This document shows positions 32,826-42,200 of a stretch of DNA of 64,000 nt, piece by piece. How positions within the stretch are numbered: the stretch's first letter is position 1; the number at the start of each line of letters is the position of its first letter. A program made the position numbers and the translations under genes. The stretch is from QQWI01 sp964522015 (GTDB lineage: Bacteria > Bacillota > Clostridia > Peptostreptococcales > Acidaminobacteraceae): positions 62,001-126,000 of the forward strand of contig CAZFST010000007.1 of NCBI GenBank assembly GCA_964522015.1, given 5' to 3'. The notes under the pieces are model-generated. The model was not told the origin of the DNA. It searched no databases and worked only from the letters and a program-made list of their open reading frames with translations.

Positions 32826-33458
32826 TTACTTAGAAGCCTTGACAGCTTCTTGAACGATGACAAGTCCGCCCTTTGGACCAGGAATAGCACCCTTTACCAA
32901 AAGAAGATTTCTTTCTGCATCGACTCTTACGAGCTCCAAGTTTTGAACAGTTACTCGTTCGTTGCCCATTCTTCCTGCCATTGGCATACCTTTAAGTACA
33001 CGTGCAGGATATGAAGCGGAACCAATAGAACCCCCACCTCTGTGATATTTAGAACCGTGAGTCTCAGGACCTCTTGATTGGTTCCAACGTCTGATAGGAC
33101 CTTCTGTTCCCTTACCTTTAGATGTTCCGATGACATCGATTAATTCAATGCCTTCGAAAATCGAGCAAGAAACTTCTTGACCAACTGTGTAACCTTCTAC
33201 AGATTCAACTCTAACTTCTCTAACAACACGCTTTGGCGCGACGCCAGATTTTGCAAAGTGACCCTTTTCAGGCTTGTTCGTTCTGCTTTCCTTCTTAGGT
33301 TCGAAACCTACTTGAATTGCATTGTAACCATCATTCGCAACTGTTTTGATCTGTGTGATAAACACAGGACCAGCTTCGATAACAGATACTGGTACAAATT
33401 GGCCGTTTTCACTGAAAATTTGCGTCATGCCAATTTTTCTACCTAAAATACTTCTCAT
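32826..33458 (-). CDS. rplC: 50S ribosomal protein L3
   Basis: L3 starts 50S assembly and reaches the peptidyl transferase centre. The start is the ATG at 33458 (MRSILGRKIGMTQIF) with AGGAGG upstream; the frame to 33500 is not used. HGSKYHRGGGSIGSASYPARVLKGMPMAGRMG, in which the conserved loop near the active site lies, is present. 210 residues. Confidence 0.98.
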   Translation of the reverse strand: MRSILGRKIGMTQIFSENGQFVPVSVIEAGPVFITQIKTVANDGYNAIQVGFEPKKESRTNKPEKGHFAKSGVAPKRVVREVRVESVEGYTVGQEVSCSIFEGIELIDVIGTSKGKGTEGPIRRWNQSRGPETHGSKYHRGGGSIGSASYPARVLKGMPMAGRMGNERVTVQNLELVRVDAERNLLLVKGAIPGPKGGLVIVQEAVKASK

Positions 33459-33548
33459 AAAGACACCTCCTGTTAATCTTACAGCGGATTGCTTGTGCAA
33501 TCATACTAAGCTACCAGGGTTTTATCAACCTTGATCTTAGTTCGCAAC

Positions 33549-33860
33549 TTAAAGTTTGATCTCTATATCTACACCAGCAGGTAGATCGAGCTTAGTAAGT
33601 GCATCGACAGTTTTTGCTGTCGGGTTAATGATGTCGATCAGACGCTTGTGTGTGCGCATCTCGAATTGCTCTCTAGAGTCTTTGTACTTATGTACAGCTC
33701 TTAAGATTGTGATGATTTCCTTTTTAGTAGGAAGTGGAACTGGACCAGATACTTCTGCACCCGTTCTTTTTGCAGTTTCTACAATTTTAGCTGCAGAGCT
33801 GTCAAGAACTTTGTGATCAAAAGATTTCAATCTGATTCTGATTTTTTGTGCGTTTGCCAT
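33549..33860 (-). CDS. rpsJ: 30S ribosomal protein S10
   Basis: S10 is part of the 30S head and, with NusB, of transcription antitermination complexes. The 103-residue protein begins AQKIRIRLKSFDHKVLDSS and has GPVPLPTKKEIITILR and KDSREQFEMRTHKRLIDI. First gene of the S10-spc-alpha superoperon, preceded by a strong promoter and a structured leader of about 300 nt. Confidence 0.98.
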   Translation of the reverse strand: MANAQKIRIRLKSFDHKVLDSSAAKIVETAKRTGAEVSGPVPLPTKKEIITILRAVHKYKDSREQFEMRTHKRLIDIINPTAKTVDALTKLDLPAGVDIEIKL

Positions 33861-34162
33861 TGAAGTTTCCTCCTTAAAATAATATACGCCGTCGTCTTAG
33901 CTGTCGAAAACTTAGCCGGGCGTTCACGGTTAAACCGTAAACAAAAGCCAAGTCACCTTAGCTCGCCCACTTCTAACGAGTGGACCGTTCTCTGCGGAAA
34001 TTCTCTGAAACTGGCCGATTCCAGTAACTTCCCGCATCATCGCAGTACAAACATGCCATATCAGTATACATCAATCAATCTACAAGAGCAAGCTTATTTT
34101 CAATGAAAATATCAACGTTCCTGTTAACTAATTGCAATACTTTACTTCCTGTTTGACATAAC
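33861..34162 (-). ncRNA. Structured 5' leader of the S10 superoperon
   Basis: Between the promoter and rpsJ lie about 300 nt with several stems. One pairs 33994-34000 with 34029-34035 and encloses a smaller ACTGG/CCAGT hairpin. Others are CCACT/AGTGG (33966-33983) and a long GTTTACGGTT/AACCGTGAAC hairpin (33922-33942). I do not recognise a named leader family. It is a candidate for autogenous control by a ribosomal protein. Confidence 0.6.
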
Positions 34163-34168
34163 TATTCT

Positions 34169-34197
34169 ATTATACAGGTGCTTTGTCACTTTGGCAA
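34169..34197 (-). promoter_or_regulatory. Promoter of the S10-spc-alpha superoperon
   Basis: TTGCCA (34192-34197), a 17-bp spacer and a perfect TATAAT (34169-34174) on the minus strand. It lies just after the tuf terminator, so the S10 superoperon is separate from the str operon. Confidence 0.87.
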
Positions 34198-34272
34198 GTG
34201 TTTATTTTCGACATTTTTATCTTTGTAAGCACAAGTCATAAAGGGTCATCAGCTAATATATTGAGTTAGTAT

Positions 34273-34302
34273 AAAAGGGCGAATCCTAAGATTCGCCCTT
34301 TT
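34273..34302 (-). terminator. Terminator of the str operon (after tuf)
   Basis: AAAAGGGCGAATC and GATTCGCCCTTTT form a 13-bp stem with a 4-nt loop, ending in a T-rich tract. It follows the tuf stop codon by about 23 bp. A closely similar GGGCGAATCC hairpin follows the second tuf copy. Confidence 0.9.
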
Positions 34303-34325
34303 TACTTATATCAATTATTTAAATA

Positions 34326-35516
34326 TTATTCGATGATTGATGCTACCGCGCCAGCGCCAACAGTACGGCCACCTTCACGGATTGAGAAGTTCAAACCAGT
34401 CTCGATTGCGATTGGTGCAATGAGTTCGATTTCCATCTCGATATTGTCGCCAGGCATGCACATTTCTACGCCAGCTGGAAGAGCGATTGAACCAGTTACG
34501 TCAGTTGTTCTGAAGAAGAACTGTGGTCTGTAACCGTTAAAGAATGGTGTATGTCTGCCACCCTCTTCTTTTTTCAAAACGTAGATTTGAGCTTTGAATT
34601 TTGTATGTGGGTTAACTGAACCCGGTTTAGCAAGAACTTGACCTCTTTCGATGTCTGTTCTTTGAACACCTCGAAGAAGTGCGCCAACGTTATCGCCAGC
34701 TCTACCTTCATCAAGAAGTTTTCTAAACATTTCAACGCCAGTACAAACAACTTTACGTTTTTCTTCTGCAAGACCAACGATTTCAACTTCTTCTTGAACT
34801 TTTACGATACCTCTTTCAATTCTACCAGTCGCAACAGTACCACGACCTGTAATTGAGAAGACGTCCTCGATTGGCATCAAGAATGGTTTATCTGTATCAC
34901 GTTGCGGAGTTGGGATATATTCGTCGATGATGTCAAACATCTCAACGATTTTTTGTTGCCATTCTGGTTTGCCTTCAAGTGCAAGAAGAGCAGAACCACG
35001 AATGATTGGCGTATCGTCGCCAGGGAAGTCATAATCAGAAAGCAATTCTCTGATTTCCATTTCAACTAATTCAAGAAGTTCTTCGTCATCTACTGCATCA
35101 CACTTGTTAAGGAATACAACGATGTAAGGAACACCAACTTGACGAGCAAGTAGGATATGCTCACGAGTTTGTGGCATTGGACCATCTGTTGCAGATACAA
35201 CAAGAATTGAACCGTCCATTTGCGCTGCACCAGTGATCATGTTCTTTACGTAGTCGGCATGGCCCGGGCAATCTACATGAGCGTAGTGTCTTGCTGGGGT
35301 TTCGTATTCTACGTGAGCTGTAGAGATTGTGATACCACGTTCTCTTTCTTCTGGAGCTTTGTCGATGTTAGCGAAGTCAACCTTAGCGCCAAGACCGTAC
35401 TTTTCAAACAACGTCAATGTAATTGCTGCTGTTAAAGTAGTTTTACCATGGTCAACGTGGCCAATTGTGCCGATGTTAACATGCGGTTTATTTCTTTCGA
35501 ATTTTTGCTTACCCAT
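34326..35516 (-). CDS. tuf: Elongation factor Tu, copy 1
   Basis: EF-Tu carries aminoacyl-tRNA to the ribosome as a GTP complex. The G domain has GHVDHGKTTLT (about residues 19-29), DCPGHADYV and NKCD; RERGITIS is the switch I end. Three domains in 396 residues, complete. It follows fusA by 14 bp as last gene of the str operon. A second, nearly identical copy lies at 50409-50688 and is interrupted by an assembly gap. Confidence 0.99.
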   Translation of the reverse strand: MGKQKFERNKPHVNIGTIGHVDHGKTTLTAAITLTLFEKYGLGAKVDFANIDKAPEERERGITISTAHVEYETPARHYAHVDCPGHADYVKNMITGAAQMDGSILVVSATDGPMPQTREHILLARQVGVPYIVVFLNKCDAVDDEELLELVEMEIRELLSDYDFPGDDTPIIRGSALLALEGKPEWQQKIVEMFDIIDEYIPTPQRDTDKPFLMPIEDVFSITGRGTVATGRIERGIVKVQEEVEIVGLAEEKRKVVCTGVEMFRKLLDEGRAGDNVGALLRGVQRTDIERGQVLAKPGSVNPHTKFKAQIYVLKKEEGGRHTPFFNGYRPQFFFRTTDVTGSIALPAGVEMCMPGDNIEMEIELIAPIAIETGLNFSIREGGRTVGAGAVASIIE

Positions 35517-35530
35517 TGGAATGTTCCTCC

Positions 35531-37594
35531 TTATTTTTTACCTAGTACAGTTTCTGCGATACTGTTAGGTACTGCTTCGTAATGACTAAATACCATTGTA
35601 TAGTTACCACGACCTTGTGTTTTAGAACGCAAGTCAGTTGAATAACCAAACATTTGAGCCAAAGGTACATGTGCACGAATGGTTTGAACACCATACTCAG
35701 CATCCATACCTTCAAGTTTACCACGTCGTGAGTTAAGGTCGCCGATTACATCGCCGATATAGTCCTCAGGCACAACAACTTCAACTTTCATGTAAGGCTC
35801 AAGAAGCACGCCGCCGCCTTTTCTGACAGCTTCTTTAACCGCCATAGAACCAGCGATTTTAAATGCCATCTCAGAAGAGTCGACTTCGTGGTACGAACCG
35901 TCATAAAGCTCAACAGTGATATCTACGATTTCGTAGCCACCAAGAGGTCCGCTTTGTAACGACTCTTGAATACCTTCATTGATTTTAGGAATATATTCTT
36001 TAGGAATCGAGCCACCAGTAACAGCATTGATAAAGGTATAACCCTTACCAGGCTCAGCTGGCATAACGCGAATCTTAACATGACCGTATTGACCACGACC
36101 ACCAGATTGCTTAGAGTACTTATGATCTACATTCGTAGCATTTCTAAGAGTCTCTTTGTAAGCAACTTGAGGAGCACCAACATTAGCTTCTACTTTAAAT
36201 TCTCGGAGCAAACGATCAACGATGATTTCCAAGTGAAGCTCACCCATACCAGCGATGATAACTTGACCAGTTTCTTCGTCTGTGTATGTTTTGAAAGTTG
36301 GATCTTCTTCAGCAAGTTTCGCAAGTGCAAGGCCCATTTTTTCTTGGCTAGCTTTAGTTTTTGGTTCAATAGCAACATTGATTACTGGCTCAGGGAATTC
36401 CATCTTCTCTAGGATGATTTCGTGATCAGGATCACAAAGTGTATCGCCCGTAGTTGTATACTTTAGACCAACCGCTGCTGCGATATCCCCAGCATATACT
36501 TTGTTGATTTCTTCACGCTTATTAGCATGCATCTGAAGAATACGACCGATTCTTTCCTTCTTGCCTTTTGTTGAGTTTTGAACGTAAGAACCTGCTTCTA
36601 ATGTACCAGAGTACACACGGAAGAATGTCAAACGACCAACGAAAGGATCCGTCATGATCTTAAACGCCAAAGAAGAGAATGGCTCTGAATCAGATGAAGT
36701 TCTGTGCGCTTCTTCCTCGTCGACTGTACCTTTGATAGATTCAATGTCAAGTGGCGAAGGCATGTAAGCAACGACAGCATCCAACATCAACTGGACACCT
36801 TTGTTCTTATATGAAGAACCACAGAATACTGGCACTACTAAGTTAGCAATAGTTGCTTTTCTTAGTGCGACAACAATCTCTTCAACCGAAGGCTCTTCGC
36901 CTTCAAGGTATTTCATAAGAAGAGCTTCGTCAGTTTCAGAAACCGCTTCAACTAATTTAAGTCTCGCTTGCTTTGATTCTTCCAACATATTTGCTGGAAT
37001 CGGTACGATTTCAACTTCAGTACCTAAATCGTTTCTGTACATCGTCGCTTCGAATTTAACAAGGTCGATGATACCAACAAAATCATTTTCAGCGCCGATT
37101 GGCAATTGTGCAGGAACCGCATTTGCCTTAAGACGATCTTTCATCATGTTAACAACACGCATAAAGTCAGCGCCAGTAATGTCCATTTTATTAACAAATG
37201 CCATACGTGGTACTTGATATCTATTTGCTTGTCTCCAAACTGTTTCTGATTGTGGCTCAACGCCACCCTTTGCACAGAAAACAGCAACTGATCCATCTAG
37301 TACACGAAGTGAACGTTGAACTTCAACTGTAAAGTCAACGTGGCCAGGTGTATCGATGATGTTGATTCTATGATTATCCCATTGGCAAGTTGTTGCAGCA
37401 GACGTGATTGTTATACCACGCTCTTGCTCTTGCTCCATCCAGTCCATTGTGGCTGCGCCATCATGAACTTCGCCGATTTTATGCGATACGCCTGTGTAAT
37501 ACAAGATACGTTCTGTAGTTGTAGTTTTACCAGCATCGATATGCGCCATGATACCAATGTTTCTGGTTTTTTCTAAAGCAAAAGCTCTACTCAC
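35531..37594 (-). CDS. fusA: Elongation factor G
   Basis: EF-G drives translocation with GTP. Motifs AHIDAGKTTTTER, DTPGHVDFT and NKMD are visible. I set the start at a GTG (37594), giving 687 residues beginning MSRAFALEKTRNIGIMAHID; GGTGGGG lies 5 nt upstream. The open frame to 37654 starts inside a hairpin. Five domains by length. No second EF-G-like gene is in the window. Confidence 0.98.
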   Translation of the reverse strand: MSRAFALEKTRNIGIMAHIDAGKTTTTERILYYTGVSHKIGEVHDGAATMDWMEQEQERGITITSAATTCQWDNHRINIIDTPGHVDFTVEVQRSLRVLDGSVAVFCAKGGVEPQSETVWRQANRYQVPRMAFVNKMDITGADFMRVVNMMKDRLKANAVPAQLPIGAENDFVGIIDLVKFEATMYRNDLGTEVEIVPIPANMLEESKQARLKLVEAVSETDEALLMKYLEGEEPSVEEIVVALRKATIANLVVPVFCGSSYKNKGVQLMLDAVVAYMPSPLDIESIKGTVDEEEAHRTSSDSEPFSSLAFKIMTDPFVGRLTFFRVYSGTLEAGSYVQNSTKGKKERIGRILQMHANKREEINKVYAGDIAAAVGLKYTTTGDTLCDPDHEIILEKMEFPEPVINVAIEPKTKASQEKMGLALAKLAEEDPTFKTYTDEETGQVIIAGMGELHLEIIVDRLLREFKVEANVGAPQVAYKETLRNATNVDHKYSKQSGGRGQYGHVKIRVMPAEPGKGYTFINAVTGGSIPKEYIPKINEGIQESLQSGPLGGYEIVDITVELYDGSYHEVDSSEMAFKIAGSMAVKEAVRKGGGVLLEPYMKVEVVVPEDYIGDVIGDLNSRRGKLEGMDAEYGVQTIRAHVPLAQMFGYSTDLRSKTQGRGNYTMVFSHYEAVPNSIAETVLGKK

Positions 37595-37644
37595 AGTTTC
37601 CCCACCTTTCCAAAATATATTCGTCTCAATAACAGAAAGTTTAG

Positions 37645-37675
37645 GAAGCATCATGGCACAGGGCCATCATGCTTC
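37645..37675 (-). other. Intercistronic hairpin between rpsG and fusA
   Basis: GAAGCATGATGGC pairs with GCCATGATGCTTC with one mismatch, just upstream of fusA. No T-run follows; it is likely a processing or translational control site in the str operon. Confidence 0.6.
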
Positions 37676-37683
37676 TCAACCAT

Positions 37684-38154
37684 CTAGAATCTATAACTTG
37701 CGAATGCCTTGTTAGCTTCAGCCATTTTATGAGTATCTTCTTTCTTCTTAACAGAAGACCCAGTGTTATTAGCTGCATCCATCAACTCTTTAGCGAGTTT
37801 TTCTTCCATTGTACGCTCGCCACGTTTACGAGTTTGGATAGTCAACCAACGGATTCCCAATGTCTTACGTCTTTCTGGACGTACTTCAACTGGAACCTGG
37901 TAGTTAGAACCACCAACACGACGTGAACGTACTTCAAGAACAGGCATGATATTGTCCATAGCTTGGTTGAATACATCCAAAGCATCTTTGCCAGTTTTCT
38001 CAGCAATTGTTTCTAGTGCACCGTAGACAATTTTCTGTGCTACGCCTTTTTTACCATCATACATGATTTGGTTAATCAATTTGGTCAACATTTTTGATCC
38101 GTATACAGGATCTGCCAACACGATTCTTTTTGGTGCTTTACCTTTTCTAGACAC
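37684..38154 (-). CDS. rpsG: 30S ribosomal protein S7
   Basis: S7 starts assembly of the 30S head and lies at the E site. The 156 residues have LTKLINQIMYDGKKGVAQKIVY, NIMPVLEVRSRRVGGSNYQVPVEV in pieces, and RGERTMEEKLAKELMDAANN. It is separated from rpsL by about 140 bp containing a terminator-like hairpin and a second hairpin. Confidence 0.98.
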   Translation of the reverse strand: MSRKGKAPKRIVLADPVYGSKMLTKLINQIMYDGKKGVAQKIVYGALETIAEKTGKDALDVFNQAMDNIMPVLEVRSRRVGGSNYQVPVEVRPERRKTLGIRWLTIQTRKRGERTMEEKLAKELMDAANNTGSSVKKKEDTHKMAEANKAFASYRF

Positions 38155-38199
38155 GACTCTTCCCTCCTAGATTATACAAATTTACTCATCGGTACTCAA

Positions 38200-38225
38200 C
38201 ATCTTAGCATACAGCAATGCTAAGA
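38200..38225 (-). other. Hairpin in the rpsL-rpsG spacer
   Basis: TCTTAGCAT and ATGCTAAGA form a perfect 9-bp stem in the leader of rpsG, about 50 nt before the gene. It may be a site for S7-type autoregulation or only a stability element. Confidence 0.55.
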
Positions 38226-38261
38226 CATTTTGTGTGTCGGTTCAAACAGACTTAACTCATG

Positions 38262-38291
38262 AAAAAACCTCGTCCCAATGACGAAACGAGG
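38262..38291 (-). terminator. Terminator-like hairpin directly after rpsL
   Basis: CCTCGT and ACGAGG form a stem followed by TTTTTT, within 10 bp of the rpsL stop. A terminator inside the str operon would reduce transcription of rpsG-fusA-tuf and could serve as a control point. Confidence 0.65.
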
Positions 38292-38298
38292 CAAATCA

Positions 38299-38730
38299 TT
38301 ACTTTTTCGCCGCTTTCGCTGCTTTAGGTCTCTTAGTACCGTACTTAGATCTTGCTTGTAATTTTTTCGCGACACCTTGCGTATCAAGAACACCACGCAC
38401 GATGTGATAACGAACACCCGGTAAGTCTTTTACTCTACCGCCACGGATTAAGACAACACTATGCTCTTGCAAGTTGTGGCCTTCACCCGGGATGTAAGCA
38501 GAAACTTCCATACCATTTGTCAAACGAACTCTCGCGACTTTTCTAAGAGCCGAGTTAGGTTTTTTTGGTGTCATGGTTTTTACAGATGTACAAACACCTC
38601 TCTTTTGAGGAGAAGATTGCTTAACAGGAACTCTTTTCAATGAATTGAAAGTTCTTTGCAAAGCAGGTGACGTACTCTTGTCAATTTGTTGCTCTCTACC
38701 CTTACGGATAAGTTGGTTAATAGTTGGCAT
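38299..38730 (-). CDS. rpsL: 30S ribosomal protein S12
   Basis: S12 takes part in decoding. The start is the ATG at 38730 (MPTINQLIRKGR) with AAGGAGG upstream. TPKKPNSALRKVARVRL and RGGRVKDLPGVRYHIVRG are intact; the Lys in TPKKPNSA, where streptomycin resistance arises, is wild type. The C-terminal tail KRPKAAKAAKK is slightly longer than usual. 143 residues. Confidence 0.98.
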   Translation of the reverse strand: MPTINQLIRKGREQQIDKSTSPALQRTFNSLKRVPVKQSSPQKRGVCTSVKTMTPKKPNSALRKVARVRLTNGMEVSAYIPGEGHNLQEHSVVLIRGGRVKDLPGVRYHIVRGVLDTQGVAKKLQARSKYGTKRPKAAKAAKK

Positions 38731-38770
38731 TGACTGCACCTCCTTTTTGATTATTCCGCGGTACGCGGTT

Positions 38771-39013
38771 TTATTTTATAATGACTGCTGCTGCAGCACC
38801 GACGTCGATGTGACAAAATCGACCAAGTTCATTCATAGTAGCTACAAAATGAATTGGCACATTTTTTTCTTTCGCTAACTCGACAATACGATGGGTCACA
38901 TTTACTTCTGCATCAAGTGCCACAAATACCTGATTGGCGCGGTCATCCCTTAAAGCTCTAGAGACCTGTTTGATGCCGATCTGAAATTTCTCACGATCAA
39001 AATTACTGACCAC
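38771..39013 (-). CDS. L7Ae-family ribosomal protein (YbxF-like)
   Basis: An 80-residue L7Ae/L30e-fold protein that binds kink-turn RNA. In Bacillus the homologue YbxF precedes rpsL exactly as here. QVSRALRDDRANQVFVALDAEVN and the GAAAAVIIK end fit the family. I set the start at a GTG (39013) because AGGAGG is 7 nt before it; the frame to 39058 overlaps the promoter's transcript start. First gene of the str operon. Confidence 0.9.
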   Translation of the reverse strand: MVSNFDREKFQIGIKQVSRALRDDRANQVFVALDAEVNVTHRIVELAKEKNVPIHFVATMNELGRFCHIDVGAAAAVIIK

Positions 39014-39073
39014 AGCGCATCCTCCTTCATGTGCAACAACTGCAAATGACTGAGGCAATTAGCGCACTTTACA

Positions 39074-39102
39074 AGTTTAGCACCAGATGTAATTGGTGTC
39101 AA
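39074..39102 (-). promoter_or_regulatory. Promoter of the str operon
   Basis: TTGACA (39097-39102) and TAAACT (39074-39079) are 17 bp apart on the minus strand. The promoter lies between the rpoC terminator and the L7Ae-like gene. Confidence 0.8.
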
Positions 39103-39105
39103 CAT

Positions 39106-39157
39106 AAAAATTATTTAATTTGCGGGTCTAGGCGTCCATTTCCGATCGCTTAGACCC
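39106..39157 (-). terminator. Probable terminator of rpoBC
   Basis: GGGTCTAAGCG and CGCCTAGACCC form an 11-position stem about 50 bp after rpoC. The following tract is A/T-rich (AATTAAATAATTTTTA) rather than a pure T-run, so termination may be partial. Confidence 0.6.
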
Positions 39158-39205
39158 ACATAAATTTGTGCATTTAACGCTTATTTGGTAATACTAACAA
39201 ACCAA

Positions 39206-42200
39206 TTAGTAAACAGTAGTGGTTGTTAGTTCATCCATTTCATCGCTAACATCGATGGCAATATCCCGATAACGTCTCATGCCCGTTCCAGCAGGAATCA
39301 ACTTACCAATGATAACATTCTCTTTAAGACCTACCAAACGGTCTTCCTTACCCTTTATTGCTGCTTCAGTCAATACCCGAGTCGTTTCTTGGAATGATGC
39401 AGCAGAAAGGAATGATTCAGTAGCAAGAGAAGCCTTCGTAATACCCAAAATAACACGGGTTCCTGACGCAGGTTCCAAACCTTCTTCTGAAGCAATACGA
39501 TTTGCTTTTTCGTACTCTGCAATATTAACCAGAGAACCAGGAATCAACTGAGTGCTGCCGGCTTCTTCCAATTTCACTTTCCCAAGCATTTGCTTAATAA
39601 TGATTTCGATATGTTTATCATCTATATCAACACCTTGTAAACGGTAAACTCTTTGTACTTCAAGTGTGATATAGTCTTGAACACCTTTGACACCAACAAT
39701 ACGCAGGATATCGTGAGGATTGACCGAACCACTTGTTAGAATCGTTCCAGCGTCTACCATATCCCCATCTCGAACTTTAAGTCGCGAACCATAAACGACC
39801 TGTGACGAAACTTGCTCACCATTATCTGCCGTGATGACCAGTTCACGTTTCTTCTTAGAATCTCTAAAAGAAATTTTACCTGAAATCTCGGCGATTAACG
39901 CAAGACCTTTAGGTTTTCTGGCTTCAAAAAGTTCTTCGACACGGGGAAGACCCTGGGTAATATCGCCACCGGCGACACCGCCCGTATGGAATGTTCTCAT
40001 TGTAAGCTGCGTACCAGGCTCACCAATTGACTGAGCCGCAATAATACCAACAGCTTCACCAACATTGACTGGTCTGCCATTTGCTAAGTTTAGACCATAG
40101 CATCTAGCACAAACACCTTGCTCAGCATCACAAGTCATGACCGAACGAACCATCACTTTAACATGCCCAGCTTTACCAATCTCATTTGCCAAATCAGAAT
40201 CGACCAATTGATTTCTATAAGCAATGATTTCACCCGATGCTTTATCAACTAAATCTTCTGCTAAATAACGACCAGTTAAGCGCTCTTCCATTCTTTCAAT
40301 GACTTCGTTGCCATCCATAAATGCAGAAACTTCAATGGCCCGTTCTGTTTCACAATCAACTTCACGTACAATGATGTCTTGAGATACGTCAACCAAACGT
40401 CTTGTCAAGTAACCAGAGTCGGCGGTTCTAAGAGCTGTATCCGCAAGACCTTTACGAGCACCAGTTGTGGAGATAAAGTACTCAAGAACTGACAGACCTT
40501 CACGGAAATTCGAAATGATCGGAATCTCAACCGTTTCGCCCAGTGCATTGGCCATCAGACCACGCATACCCGCTAATTGTCGAATCTGATTCTTAGAGCC
40601 ACGAGCACCTGAATAAGCCATAATATTAATATTATTACGTTTTTTCAAGTTCGCCATCAATGCATTGGTAACTTTATCAGTTGTTTCAGTCCATGTAGCG
40701 ATTACTTTTTCATGTCTTTCTTCGTCAGATATCAAACCACGTCTGTAAGCCTTTTGGTATTTAGCGACTTCAGCCTGAGCTGAAGCAATAAGCGCAGGCT
40801 TCTCTTTTGGTATAATCATATCCGATACAGAAACCGAAATCGCACCTTGGGTAGAATATTGGAAACCTAGGGTCTTAATATGATCTAACATTTGAGCTGT
40901 ATTTGTATTGCCTTTTTTGTGGAAACACTTCGCAATAATACCTTCAAGGGCTTTTTTCGTACATTCAAAATCAACTTCTAAGCCGTACTTATCTTTACGT
41001 CTATCGATAAAGCCAAGATCTTGAGGGATGTTTTCGTTGAAGATGAAACGACCTACCGTACTTTCAACAATTTGACCACCTGGATTTTCTTCCGTGATGA
41101 ACATTCTTGTACGTACACGAGCGTGCAGCGTAACGGTTTTGTTGAAGTAAGCCATCAGTAATTCTTCGTAATCCTTAAAGATTGAACCGTTGCCCTTTTC
41201 GTCTGGCTCGCCATCCATTGTAAGATAGTAAGCACCCAGAACCATATCCTGAGTAGGCGTAGTAATTGGCAAACCATCTTTAGGTGCAAGAATATTATTA
41301 ACAGAAAGCATTAAGAATCGGGCTTCTGCCTGAGCTTCTACAGATAAGGGTACGTGGACAGCCATCTGGTCACCGTCGAAGTCAGCATTATAAGCTGTAC
41401 AAACAAGAGGATGCAGACGAATCGCTTTACCATCTACCAAAACCGGTTCGAAAGCTTGGATACCTAGTCTATGAAGTGTCGGTGCACGGTTCAGCAAAAC
41501 TGGATGCTCTTTAATAACATCTTCTACAATATCCCAAACTTCAGGTCTTGCACGTTCAACCATACGCTTAGCACTTTTAATATTATGAACATAACCATCT
41601 TGTACAAGTCGCTTCATAACAAAAGGCTTAAATAGTTCTAAAGCCATTGTCTTAGGCAGACCACACTGATAAAACTTAAGTTCAGGACCGACAACGATAA
41701 CCGAACGACCAGAATAGTCAACTCGTTTACCCAAAAGGTTTTGTCTGAATCGTCCTTGCTTACCTTTAAGCATGTCTGACAGAGATTTTAAAGGTCTGTT
41801 ACCAGGGCCAGTTACCGGTCTACCACGACGGCCGTTATCAATCAGCGCATCAACCGCTTCTTGAAGCATCCGTTTTTCATTGCGGCAAATGATATCTGGT
41901 GCTCCTAATTCAAGCAATCTCTTCAAACGGTTATTTCTATTGATTACACGTCTATAAAGGTCATTCAAGTCAGAAGTGGCAAAACGACCACCATCTAATT
42001 GAACCATTGGACGAAGATCCGGTGGAATAACAGGAACAACATCTAGTATCATCCAAGACGGATTATTGCCCGACTGAATAAATGCTTCAGCAACCTCAAG
42101 TCTTCTAACAGCCTTAACTTTCTTTTGACCTGAACTATCCTTCAAACGAGCACGTAGCTCTTTTGACAATTGATCCAAATCAAGATCGTCTAAAATTTGC

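Noticed and set aside
38299..38730. Streptomycin-resistance change in S12
   Set aside because: The TPKKPNSA and GVRYHIVRG segments are wild type.
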